Below are positions 36,675 to 44,579 of a DNA stretch of 64,000 nt, piece by piece. The translations under genes were made by a program, and so were the position numbers. The stretch spans positions 637,597-701,596 of the forward strand of contig NZ_JAAAKV010000002.1 of NCBI RefSeq assembly GCF_009905725.1, given 5' to 3'. How positions within the stretch are numbered: position 1 is the first letter of the stretch; the number at the start of each line of letters is the position of its first letter. This stretch comes from Emticicia sp. CRIBPO (lineage in GTDB: Bacteria > Bacteroidota > Bacteroidia > Cytophagales > Spirosomataceae). Under the pieces are notes generated by a model that saw nothing but the letters and a program-made list of their open reading frames with translations, was not told where the DNA came from and searched no databases.

Positions 36675-37973
36675 ATGAAAAAATTTACCAGGCGTGATGT
36701 GCTTAAAACCGCATTACCCGGCTCTTTGGCCATGATGGCCATACCCACCATCATCCCCTCTACCGCGTTCGGGGCCAACGACCGCCTCAGGGTCGGAGTC
36801 ATTGGCGTCAACGGTCGCGGCAAAGACCACATCAAAGGATTCATGAGTCAGGAGAATGTGGAAGTGGTTGCCTTGTGTGACGTCGACAATGTGGTTTCAC
36901 AAAAAGCCGCCGCAGAATTCAAAGCCAAATACAACAAAGATGTCCAGACTTTCCAGGACCTGAGAAAACTGTATGACGACAAGAACATCGACGCCGTCAG
37001 CATCGCTACCCCTAACCACTGGCATGCTCTGGCGGCCATCTGGGCTTGCCAGGCCGGGAAAGACGTTTACCTTGAAAAACCTGGCTCCCATACTTTCAAT
37101 GAAGGCCGAAAACTGATAGAAGCGGCCAAAAAATACAACAGGATTGTGCAACACGGGGTACAGCTCAGAAGCTCAGTTGCCATCAAAGAAGCCATTCAGC
37201 ACCTGCGTGATGGCCTGATCGGCAATGTCTACATGGCCCGCGGGGTAGTTTACAAATGGCGTCCGGATATCGGCAACCAGGGCAAATCTGCTGTGCCGGA
37301 AGGACTCGACTGGAACATCTGGCAGGGACCGGCCCAGACGAGAGACTTCAGCAAAAACTATGTGCATTACAACTGGCATTGGTTCTGGGACTACGGCAAC
37401 GGCGACATCGGCAACCAGGGTGTGCACGAGACCGACCTTTGTATGTGGGGTCTGAATGTGGGCCTACCTGAAGTTATTTCTTCTTCAGGAGGCAAATTCC
37501 TGTGGAATGACTGCAAGGAAACGCCTGAGCTGCTCACCACCAGCTATCTGTATCCGAAAGAGAAAAAAGTAATAGAGTTTGAGGTGCGTCCATGGATGAC
37601 CAACAAGGAAGACGGCGTGGAAGTCGGTAATTTCTTCTATGGCGACAAAGGCTACATGGTCATTAACGGCTATTCCAACTATAAGACCTTCCTGGGCAAA
37701 GAACGAGAACCGGGTCCGTCAAAAAATGAAGGAGGCGACCACTATGCCAACTTTGTGAAAGCCGTAAGGGCTCATGACACGGGGCTTCAGAACGGTCCCG
37801 TCGAAACCGCCCACCTGTCATCAGGTATCGCTCATTTGGGTAATATCTCTTATCGTCTGGGTCGCAGGTTGAATTTCGATCCCGCCTCTGAGAAATTCAT
37901 CAATGATAAGGAAGCGAATGCGATGCTGACCAGAAATTACAGAGCTCCTTTTACCATACCTGAAAAAGTCTAA
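36675..37973 (+). CDS. Gfo/Idh/MocA-family oxidoreductase, Tat-exported
   Basis: A 432-residue NAD(P)-dependent oxidoreductase. The N-terminus is a twin-arginine signal (FTRRDVLKTALPGSLAMMA), then the Rossmann fold LRVGVIGVNGRGKDHIKGF, the catalytic-lysine motif DVYLEKPGSHTFNEG, and the C-terminal substrate domain (GNGDIGNQGVHETDLCMWGL). It would work in the periplasm, unlike the three upstream enzymes. Such exported members are frequent in Bacteroidota carbohydrate loci, for example oxidising C3 of glycosides. The TATTCAACCTTAA motif precedes it. Confidence 0.85.
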   Translation: MKKFTRRDVLKTALPGSLAMMAIPTIIPSTAFGANDRLRVGVIGVNGRGKDHIKGFMSQENVEVVALCDVDNVVSQKAAAEFKAKYNKDVQTFQDLRKLYDDKNIDAVSIATPNHWHALAAIWACQAGKDVYLEKPGSHTFNEGRKLIEAAKKYNRIVQHGVQLRSSVAIKEAIQHLRDGLIGNVYMARGVVYKWRPDIGNQGKSAVPEGLDWNIWQGPAQTRDFSKNYVHYNWHWFWDYGNGDIGNQGVHETDLCMWGLNVGLPEVISSSGGKFLWNDCKETPELLTTSYLYPKEKKVIEFEVRPWMTNKEDGVEVGNFFYGDKGYMVINGYSNYKTFLGKEREPGPSKNEGGDHYANFVKAVRAHDTGLQNGPVETAHLSSGIAHLGNISYRLGRRLNFDPASEKFINDKEANAMLTRNYRAPFTIPEKV

Positions 37974-37992
37974 AATATTCAAACCTTAACTC

Positions 37993-39222
37993 ATGGAAAA
38001 TAAAGAACAAAGCCTGGCAAAACAGCTGCTCAAACTCCCGGTCATTGTAGCAGCTCTGGGCTATCTGGTAGACATGTACGATTTGTTTTTATTCAGTGTG
38101 GTGCGTGTACCCAGTTTAAAGTCGCTTGGTGTCCCTGACGGGCTTCTGCTTTCAGAAGGCGTTTTCCTTCTGAATATGCAACTCGCCGGGCTCCTTATCG
38201 GTGGGGTATTCTGGGGCATTATGGGTGACAAAAAAGGCAGGCTTTCTGTACTTTTCGGCTCCATTATTCTGTACTCACTGTCCAACATCGCCAACGGCTT
38301 TGTCCAAACCCTTCCTCAATACGCTGTTTTAAGGCTTATTGCCGGAGTTGGCCTGGCCGGAGAGCTTGGGGCAGGAATTACCCTGGTGGCCGAGCTCCTC
38401 CCTCAGCGATTGCGGGGTTACGGAGCCATCATCGTATCTACCATGGGTGTTCTGGGGGGCGTACTGGCCTATTTTGTAGCCGACCTCTTCCAGTGGAGGG
38501 TCTCTTACTTTGTCGGTGGAGGTTTAGGTCTGTTATTATTGGTTCTGAGGATCAACGTCTTCGAGTCCGGTTTATTTATGAAGCTCAAGGAAAAGCCGGT
38601 GGAGCGGGGAAACATCCTGATGCTGTTCAACAACTTCAAACGGTTCAGCCGTTATGTCCTGGCCATCATCGTCGGTATCCCGATCTGGTTTGTTGTCGGG
38701 GTTTTGATCACGTTCTCTCCTGAATTCGGGCTGGCTCATGGTCTTACCGAACCCATTGTTGCGGGAAAAGCCGTCATGCTCACTTTCTTCGGGCAGGCCT
38801 TCGGAAACATCGGCAGTGGTTTGCTGAGTCAGAAGCTCAGAAGCCGCAAAAAAGCCATTGCCATTTTTATGCTTTGTTCTTTTGCCATGATCCTGGTTTA
38901 CCTGCTCATCCCTGTCAAAACCAATAACCTGTTCTATTTCCTTATCTTCCTGTTGGGGATATTTAACGGATACTGGGCTTTGTTCATCATCATGGCAGCG
39001 GAGCTTTTCGGTACGAACATCAGATCAACGGTCGCCACCTCCATCCCGAATTTTGTCAGGGGAGCAGCCATTCCGCTGACAGCGTCTTTCGCTTTCCTGA
39101 AGCCAGATTTCGGGGTCATCAACGGATCCATCATCATCGGGACCGTTTCGATCCTGATTGCCCTGGTCGCCCTGATTTTTCTGCAGGAAACTTTCCATAA
39201 AGACATGAATTACGAAGAATAA
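37993..39222 (+). CDS. MFS transporter (sugar/uronate importer candidate)
   Basis: A 409-residue major-facilitator protein with twelve helices and the loop motif WGIMGDKKGRLSVLFGS between helices 2 and 3 (G-x-x-x-D-[KR]-x-G-[KR]-[KR]). The pattern VAELLPQRLRGYGAIIV and LAGELGAGITLVAEL resembles the sugar-porter/metabolite:H+ symporter branches. As last gene of the GH88 operon it probably imports the operon's substrate. It is followed by a good terminator. Substrate not determinable. Confidence 0.85.
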   Translation: MENKEQSLAKQLLKLPVIVAALGYLVDMYDLFLFSVVRVPSLKSLGVPDGLLLSEGVFLLNMQLAGLLIGGVFWGIMGDKKGRLSVLFGSIILYSLSNIANGFVQTLPQYAVLRLIAGVGLAGELGAGITLVAELLPQRLRGYGAIIVSTMGVLGGVLAYFVADLFQWRVSYFVGGGLGLLLLVLRINVFESGLFMKLKEKPVERGNILMLFNNFKRFSRYVLAIIVGIPIWFVVGVLITFSPEFGLAHGLTEPIVAGKAVMLTFFGQAFGNIGSGLLSQKLRSRKKAIAIFMLCSFAMILVYLLIPVKTNNLFYFLIFLLGIFNGYWALFIIMAAELFGTNIRSTVATSIPNFVRGAAIPLTASFAFLKPDFGVINGSIIIGTVSILIALVALIFLQETFHKDMNYEE

Positions 39223-39252
39223 GAAGGTTTTAACATTCCCGAAAATACAAAA

Positions 39253-39289
39253 AGAGAACACGGATAAGCGTCTGTGTTCTCTTTTTTTA
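39253..39289 (+). terminator. Intrinsic terminator of the GH88 operon
   Basis: AGAGAACAC (39253-39261) pairs with GTGTTCTCT (39274-39282), followed by seven T. It lies about 30 bases past the MFS stop. Confidence 0.9.
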
Positions 39290-39309
39290 AATCCCTGATT
39301 ATCTTATTT

Positions 39310-39516
39310 GCAGTAAATTCCGACGACTTATGCGACCCTCTCGGGGTCGGATTCTCAGGTAGCGTCCTTTAGCTATAAACATTTGAATCTTTAAGATTCA
39401 TTTGGCGAGGCCTTTGCGTTCCGGTCAAATGATATTTCCGTCCCAAACAGGGTCGCACAAATCCACGTGGCTGTTTGTTGCCAACCTGTGAATGCAATAG
39501 ATACACTCCCGGTATT
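39310..39516. repeat. Hairpin-rich decayed repeat element
   Basis: Non-coding stretch with a series of small hairpins: CGACCC-tctcg-GGGTCG (39333-39349), TGAATCT-tta-AGATTCA (39384-39400), and a segment TTAGCTATAAACATTTGAAT between them. Later GGGTCGC repeats the first arm. The arrangement resembles the dispersed hairpin repeats with a CTATAAACAT core that I recall from other Bacteroidota genomes; this is from memory and unverified. Confidence 0.4.
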
Positions 39517-40707
39517 TCAATTGACAGGCTTAACTGACTTCGCCAGAAAAACACTCAGCAAAATCATCGCCATGGCAAAATAGCCTACATAATAATAATG
39601 ATCGATGTATCCGGATGATCTTTGTACAATAATGGCCCCGCCGATGTTCGTCGCTACTGCCTGGGCCATCAGCTGAACAGAAGAATTAATCGCCATAAAA
39701 CCTCCCCTGTTCACCGGTGTCACGACCCCTGAAACCATCGCCTGTGTTGGGATTAACCGCCCGTTGGAGAAAATGAAGAACAATCCCGAAATACACAAAA
39801 TAACCCAGAGCGGTGTCGGGAAAAGATTGGTGATCAGGAAAATCGGGATGGTCGAAAGAATAGCGAAAATAACAAAAATAGGGTATTTCCCTTTCCTGTC
39901 TGCCAGTCTGCCCACCATAGGTGCTGAGAATATCGTTAACAAACCTCCGACCAGGTAAATCAGGTAAATATCATCTTGTTTATACCCGATATTGGCCACC
40001 AGGGTAGGTGCGATATAAGGTATAATACTGAAGTGTCCCAGCATAATGATGGTAGACAGCCCCAGAGCTCTCATCTGATTGGGTGTTTTCAGAATATCTG
40101 TGATCACGGCAAACGGACTTCTTTTTGGCGTATCTGACTTCAAATGCTCATTGATATTGGGAATAAAGATCATGATCAATACCCCTACCAGAATACTCAA
40201 ACCACCTACGGTAAAGAAAGGAGCATGCCACCCGAAAAGGTTGGCCAGGTATAATCCTCCCGGAACACCCACCACCGAAGCCACTGAGAAAGCCGTCATA
40301 ATGATACCCATCGCCGAAGCCCTTCTCTCGTAAGGAAATTTATCAGCCACAATGGACAAAACCTGTGAACCGATCATCCCACCGAAAATGCCGGCTACGA
40401 TCCTGGCCAGGATCAGAATCTCGTAAGTCGGGGCCAGACCACAACCAAAAGTCCCGATGATGAATCCGGTATAAGCAATCAGCAGCATTTTCTTCCTGTC
40501 GAACTTGTCGGCCACAAAAGCCAGGCAAAAGCCGGAGATGGCCGCCGCAATACCATAAGCAGACACCACAAAACCAAACTGATAAGGTTTGATATCGAAA
40601 ATTTTCATGAGTTGCGGACCCAGCGGCATCAGGATCATGAAGTCTACAATGTGGGTAAAATTGACGCAGGCCAATGTAAAAAGCAATAGTTTTTCTTTTG
40701 TTGTCAT
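39517..40707 (-). CDS. MFS transporter, DHA1/AraJ-like efflux type
   Basis: A 396-residue twelve-helix transporter. The N-terminal FTHIVDFMILMPLGPQLMKIF, the motif A AFVADKFDRKKMLLIAYTG, and VGVPGGLYLANLFGWHAPF (motif C-like) match the DHA1 drug/sugar efflux group (AraJ, arabinose efflux permease). It probably exports a drug or sugar derivative. A perfect palindrome AGTATTTAAATACT lies 45 bases upstream. It stands alone between two plus-strand operons. Confidence 0.85.
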   Translation of the reverse strand: MTTKEKLLLFTLACVNFTHIVDFMILMPLGPQLMKIFDIKPYQFGFVVSAYGIAAAISGFCLAFVADKFDRKKMLLIAYTGFIIGTFGCGLAPTYEILILARIVAGIFGGMIGSQVLSIVADKFPYERRASAMGIIMTAFSVASVVGVPGGLYLANLFGWHAPFFTVGGLSILVGVLIMIFIPNINEHLKSDTPKRSPFAVITDILKTPNQMRALGLSTIIMLGHFSIIPYIAPTLVANIGYKQDDIYLIYLVGGLLTIFSAPMVGRLADRKGKYPIFVIFAILSTIPIFLITNLFPTPLWVILCISGLFFIFSNGRLIPTQAMVSGVVTPVNRGGFMAINSSVQLMAQAVATNIGGAIIVQRSSGYIDHYYYVGYFAMAMILLSVFLAKSVKPVN

Positions 40708-40751
40708 GAGAAGAGGGTAGCTGCAGCCTCTTACTGTCAGCTATAAAAAAT

Positions 40752-40765
40752 AGTATTTAAATACT
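40752..40765. promoter_or_regulatory. Candidate operator upstream of the MFS gene
   Basis: AGTATTTAAATACT is a perfect 14-base palindrome 45 bases before the MFS start. It could bind a dimeric repressor; no regulator gene is adjacent. Confidence 0.35.
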
Positions 40766-40827
40766 CCTGTTTGAAAATCGGAAAGCGGGCGTTTTCAGAA
40801 TGAAATTATCAACTAAAGGCAGAAAAA

Positions 40828-40858
40828 TTGAAAACCAGACCAAAAAATCCTACTTTTG
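40828..40858 (+). promoter_or_regulatory. rsmH: Promoter of the rsmH division/cell-wall cluster
   Basis: TTG at 40828-40830 and TACTTTTG at 40851-40858, spaced by 20 bases, fit the Bacteroidota -33/-7 consensus. Transcription would start about 40865, 25 bases before the TTG start codon. Confidence 0.65.
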
Positions 40859-40889
40859 TAAAATGTTTTGAATCTAAAAAAAGTTCAAT

Positions 40890-41804
40890 TTGAGCAGCGA
40901 GCAAAAATATCATGTCCCCGTCATGTTGAAGGAGTGCCTGGATGGTCTGAACATCAATCCGGAAGGTACTTATGTGGACATCACTTTCGGTGGTGGCGGA
41001 CACTCAAGGGCTATCCTTGAACAACTGACTACAGGACACCTGTATTCATTCGACCAGGATCCTGATGCCAAAGCCGAATCGAAAAAAATAGATTCTCCGA
41101 ACTTTACCTTCATCGAAGCCAACTTCAGACACATCAAAAAATACCTGAGGGTGTATGGTGTAAAAGAAGTTGATGGCATCCTGGCCGATCTGGGGATATC
41201 CTCACACCAGATCGACACCGCAGAAAGAGGCTTTTCAACGCGGTTTGAAGGGGAGCTGGACATGAGAATGAACCAGAAAGCAGAAATCAGTGCCAAAGAA
41301 ATCATCAATACCTACAGCGTAGAGCAGCTGCACAAAATCTTGGGCATGTACGGCGAAATCAAAAATGCCAAAACAGCCGCACAGACCATTGTAACCGCCA
41401 GGGCCAATTCGCCGATCAACACCATCAATGAACTCAAAGCAAGCATTCAGGACATTGCTCCGAGAGGACGTGAGTTTAAATATTATGCACAGATATTCCA
41501 GGCTTTGAGAATTGAAGTCAACGAAGAAATAAAAGTGCTCGAAGATTTCCTTCTTCAGACCCCCGAAGTCCTCAAAACAGGAGGAAGACTCGTGGTGATG
41601 GCTTATCACTCCCTGGAAGACCGTCCGGTGAAGAACTTTATCCGTAGCGGTAAATTTGAAGGTGATGTGGAAAAGGATTTTTTTGGTCATGAAATCAAAC
41701 CATTTAACAGCATAACACGCAAACCGGTTGAAGCATCAGCAGAAGAACTGGAGAGAAACCCGAGATCACGGAGTGCTAAACTAAGAATTGCCGAAAAAAG
41801 GTGA
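40890..41804 (+). CDS. rsmH: 16S rRNA m4C1402 methyltransferase
   Basis: A 304-residue SAM-dependent enzyme that N4-methylates C1402 of 16S rRNA. Marks: YHVPVMLKECLDGL at the N-terminus, SAM site YVDITFGGGGHSRAIL, DGILADLGISSHQID, RGFSTRFEGELDMRMN, and VMAYHSLEDRPVKNF. The start is TTG at 40890, since the next ATG would remove the conserved N-terminus. It opens the division/cell-wall gene cluster, as usual; mraZ is not present upstream. Confidence 0.95.
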   Translation: MSSEQKYHVPVMLKECLDGLNINPEGTYVDITFGGGGHSRAILEQLTTGHLYSFDQDPDAKAESKKIDSPNFTFIEANFRHIKKYLRVYGVKEVDGILADLGISSHQIDTAERGFSTRFEGELDMRMNQKAEISAKEIINTYSVEQLHKILGMYGEIKNAKTAAQTIVTARANSPINTINELKASIQDIAPRGREFKYYAQIFQALRIEVNEEIKVLEDFLLQTPEVLKTGGRLVVMAYHSLEDRPVKNFIRSGKFEGDVEKDFFGHEIKPFNSITRKPVEASAEELERNPRSRSAKLRIAEKR

Positions 41805-41895
41805 TTTGAGTTTTTTTACTTCCGAACCCCTTACACCCCGGATTTTTCAGAAAAGAAACTGGTTCTTTCATAGCAAGGAATAAAATCAAATTCAG

Positions 41896-41903
41896 TATTT
41901 TTG
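41896..41903 (+). promoter_or_regulatory. Candidate -7 element before the ftsL-like gene
   Basis: TATTTTTG matches TAnnTTTG and is 50 bases before the ATG at 41954. No -33 element at normal spacing was seen. Confidence 0.35.
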
Positions 41904-41953
41904 ATTACCGTGCTTTATGAAGTAGAAAAGCTTCAACCTAAAAACTTACAAAA

Positions 41954-42337
41954 ATGTCATTTAACCGCCCAAGAAGACCGGCTAAACAGCCTGTCAGGCT
42001 GTTCGGGAATTTAAACCTCCTGAGCAGGCTCACCGATTGGATCAACACCAAAATTGACATTGGTGACGAGCTCCCTACCAAAACCATCAGAAAACTGATC
42101 TGGTGCATCTGCCTGGCCATCATCTACATTTATTTTCAGCATAATTACGAAACGCAGATCCGTAATCTTGGCAAAACCGAGAAAGAAATGAATGAGAAGA
42201 GGGCGGAATACATTACTTACAAATCGAAGTACATGTTTTCAAGCAAGCAATCTGAAATAGAAAAAAAGCTTGCCGACCAGGGATTGGAAAAGAATATCCT
42301 GCCTCCGCTCAAGATTGTGGTTTCAGAAGAAAAATAA
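41954..42337 (+). CDS. FtsL-like cell division protein
   Basis: A 127-residue bitopic membrane protein: basic cytoplasmic tail, one helix (about 52-68, LIWCICLAIIYIYFQHNY), then a coiled-coil segment rich in Lys/Glu (IRNLGKTEKEMNEKRAEY). Size, topology and position between rsmH and the PBP gene define it as the FtsL counterpart, which scaffolds FtsI/FtsW at the septum. Sequence similarity to proteobacterial FtsL is low, as expected. Confidence 0.8.
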   Translation: MSFNRPRRPAKQPVRLFGNLNLLSRLTDWINTKIDIGDELPTKTIRKLIWCICLAIIYIYFQHNYETQIRNLGKTEKEMNEKRAEYITYKSKYMFSSKQSEIEKKLADQGLEKNILPPLKIVVSEEK

Positions 42338-42353
42338 CAAAAGCTTACCTAAA

Positions 42354-44456
42354 ATGTCTGCTAAAAGCATCATCAAAGAACAAATTAAAGACCGGTCACG
42401 CTGGACATTCCTGAGCATTGCCATCATCGCCATTCTTATATTTATTAAAATCATCTATCTCCAGACTTCAAAACGCAAGGAATTGCTGTCAAAAGTGGCA
42501 GAGATACAGAGAAGGGAAAGGACCATCAAAGCCACCCGTGGTAATATTTTCGCTTCAGACGGCAAAAGCCTCCTGGCGACTTCCGTGCCCAAATACAGGG
42601 TGGGTATTGACCCAAAACAAGCTAAAATCACGCTTTACGACAAACACATCGACTCGCTTTGCCTCAGGCTCTCGAATTATTTCGGTGACATGAGTGCCAA
42701 GGAATACAAAGAACTGATCACCACCACCCGTAACAGAAGCAAGGCCCGCTTTCTGCCCTTAGGCGGCAGGCTGGTAGATCACCAGGAAAAACTGATCATT
42801 GAGAAATTCCCATTGTTCAGGGAAGGCTCATTGAAAGGTGGCGGTAAATTTGAAAAGATCGAAAACCGTTTTATGCCGTTTAACAACATGGCTATGAGAA
42901 CCATCGGGAAACTCGACAGGGAAACCAACAGCAAAGGCGAATTCGGTATAGAAGCCAGTTTTGACAATTACCTGTCGGGAAAGGACGGCAAAGGTTTTTA
43001 TGAAAGAATAGCCGGGGGAGTCTGGAAACCCATCGACACCGAAACAGATGTGGACTCAGAACCAGGACTGGACGTCATCTCCACCATTGATGTTAATTTC
43101 CAGGATATCGTTGAAAATGCCTTGAGAAAACAGGTATTTGCGACCTCCGCCAAATATGGCTCAGCCGTGGTGATGGAAGTCGCCACAGGTGAAATCAAGG
43201 CCATGGCTAACCTCAGCAGAAAAGAGCTGCCCGACGGAGAGGTTGTTTACATTGAAGACCTTAACTACGCCGTAAAAGAAGGAACCGACCCGGGATCAAC
43301 TTTCAAGTTAGCCTCCATGATAGCCCTGATCGAAAAAGCCAACCTGAGTGAGAACACCCATGCGGTAGATTGCACGGGCAAGATCATTCATAACGGGCTT
43401 GATTTTACCTGCTCGCATGCCCACGGGCCGCTGACGGTAAAAGAGGTTTTCGAACAATCCTGTAATGTCGGCATTTATGAGCTGATGAAGCGTTATTTCG
43501 GATTCAGCAACGGCGATGATTATATTGAATACCTGAAGCAATTCAGGCTGGACAGACCCACAGGATTCCAGCTCAAAGGAGAGCCTTCACCCCTGATCAA
43601 AAGCAAGAAAAGCAGCACATTCAGTAACACCACCATCCCGTGGATGTCTATTGGCTACGAGTCCAGGATGACCCCGCTTCAGATGCTGTCTTTTTACAAT
43701 ACCGTGGCCAACGACGGCTATTGGGTACAGCCCATCATTGTGAAAGAAACGCGGATGGCTGACAAAGTCATTGAAAAATTTGAAGCCAACCGTGCCGAAA
43801 ATGCCATTTGTACAGACAGAAGTATCAAAATGGTCAGAAGGATGATGAAAGGTGTGGTCGAAAACGGGACCGCCAAAAACGTCAATGTAGGGATATGCAA
43901 AATCGCAGGCAAAACCGGGACTTCACAGAAGAGGTCGGACGGTATTTATAAAGCCGGCAAATATTATACTTCATTCATTGGTTATTTCCCGGCAGATCAG
44001 CCGACTTACAGCTGTATTGTCGTGATCGACGAGCCGCAGGGAAGCAATGTTTACGGGGGTGATGTTTCTGCCCCGGTGTTCAGACAGATAGCAGACAAGA
44101 TTTTTGCCTATGATGTTAATATTCACCCCAAGATGCTGGTTAAATCAGATGTTCAGAAAATCACTAAATATGCTGCTATAGGTGAAGCGGATGATCAGCG
44201 ATCAATAGCGGAAGGATTTAAATTTACCCAGGCTCCGTCACAGACAGGCCTGATTAAACCTGTCAGGAAAAACGGCTCAATAAAATGGGAACAGGTCAGT
44301 CAGAAAGGTGAACTCTCGGCAGTCATCGGTATGACCCTGAAAGACGCCCTGCCCCTTCTTGAGAATCGCGGGTACAGGGTAAGACATACGGGAATAGGAA
44401 AAGTAAAAGAATATGCCATAGTGTCTAGAAACACCATCTCACTGACACTCAACTAA
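42354..44456 (+). CDS. ftsI: Division-specific penicillin-binding protein (FtsI/PBP3) with PASTA domain
   Basis: A 700-residue class B transpeptidase that cross-links septal peptidoglycan. One N-terminal helix (SIAIIAILIFIKIIYLQ), a dimerisation domain (RTIKATRGNIFASDGK), and the transpeptidase domain with SxxK Ser315-Lys318 (DPGSTFK), SxN Ser369-Asn371 (SCN) and KTGT at 520-523. A C-terminal PASTA domain (about 640-700) starts at GELSAVIGMTLKDALPLLE. ATG at 42354 was chosen because the longer frame overlaps the ftsL-like gene. Followed by a strong terminator, so in this window the cluster stops here. Confidence 0.95.
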   Translation: MSAKSIIKEQIKDRSRWTFLSIAIIAILIFIKIIYLQTSKRKELLSKVAEIQRRERTIKATRGNIFASDGKSLLATSVPKYRVGIDPKQAKITLYDKHIDSLCLRLSNYFGDMSAKEYKELITTTRNRSKARFLPLGGRLVDHQEKLIIEKFPLFREGSLKGGGKFEKIENRFMPFNNMAMRTIGKLDRETNSKGEFGIEASFDNYLSGKDGKGFYERIAGGVWKPIDTETDVDSEPGLDVISTIDVNFQDIVENALRKQVFATSAKYGSAVVMEVATGEIKAMANLSRKELPDGEVVYIEDLNYAVKEGTDPGSTFKLASMIALIEKANLSENTHAVDCTGKIIHNGLDFTCSHAHGPLTVKEVFEQSCNVGIYELMKRYFGFSNGDDYIEYLKQFRLDRPTGFQLKGEPSPLIKSKKSSTFSNTTIPWMSIGYESRMTPLQMLSFYNTVANDGYWVQPIIVKETRMADKVIEKFEANRAENAICTDRSIKMVRRMMKGVVENGTAKNVNVGICKIAGKTGTSQKRSDGIYKAGKYYTSFIGYFPADQPTYSCIVVIDEPQGSNVYGGDVSAPVFRQIADKIFAYDVNIHPKMLVKSDVQKITKYAAIGEADDQRSIAEGFKFTQAPSQTGLIKPVRKNGSIKWEQVSQKGELSAVIGMTLKDALPLLENRGYRVRHTGIGKVKEYAIVSRNTISLTLN

Positions 44457-44459
44457 AAA

Positions 44460-44486
44460 AGCGGGGAGATGATCCCCGCTTTTTTT
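44460..44486. terminator. Terminator after ftsI, possibly bidirectional
   Basis: AGCGGGGA (44460-44467) pairs with TCCCCGCT (44473-44480), followed by seven T; on the other side a run of A would give a T-run for the minus-strand S9 peptidase gene. Confidence 0.92.
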
Positions 44487-44536
44487 ATAGTTACTCCAAG
44501 AAAAAAAACCTTCTTTCCTTCTCCTTTCTCCATCCT

Positions 44537-44574
44537 CCCCGTCCGAACCTGACGGTCACGCCGGGCGGGCTTTC
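44537..44574 (-). repeat. Dispersed GC-rich repeat, copy 2
   Basis: Inverted copy of the 19408-19444 element: on the minus strand GAAAGCCCGCCCGGCGTGAC continuing to TTCGGACGGGG, with one extra base. It lies between the convergent ftsI and S9 peptidase genes, six bases from the peptidase stop. Confidence 0.75.
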
Positions 44575-44579
44575 ACCAA

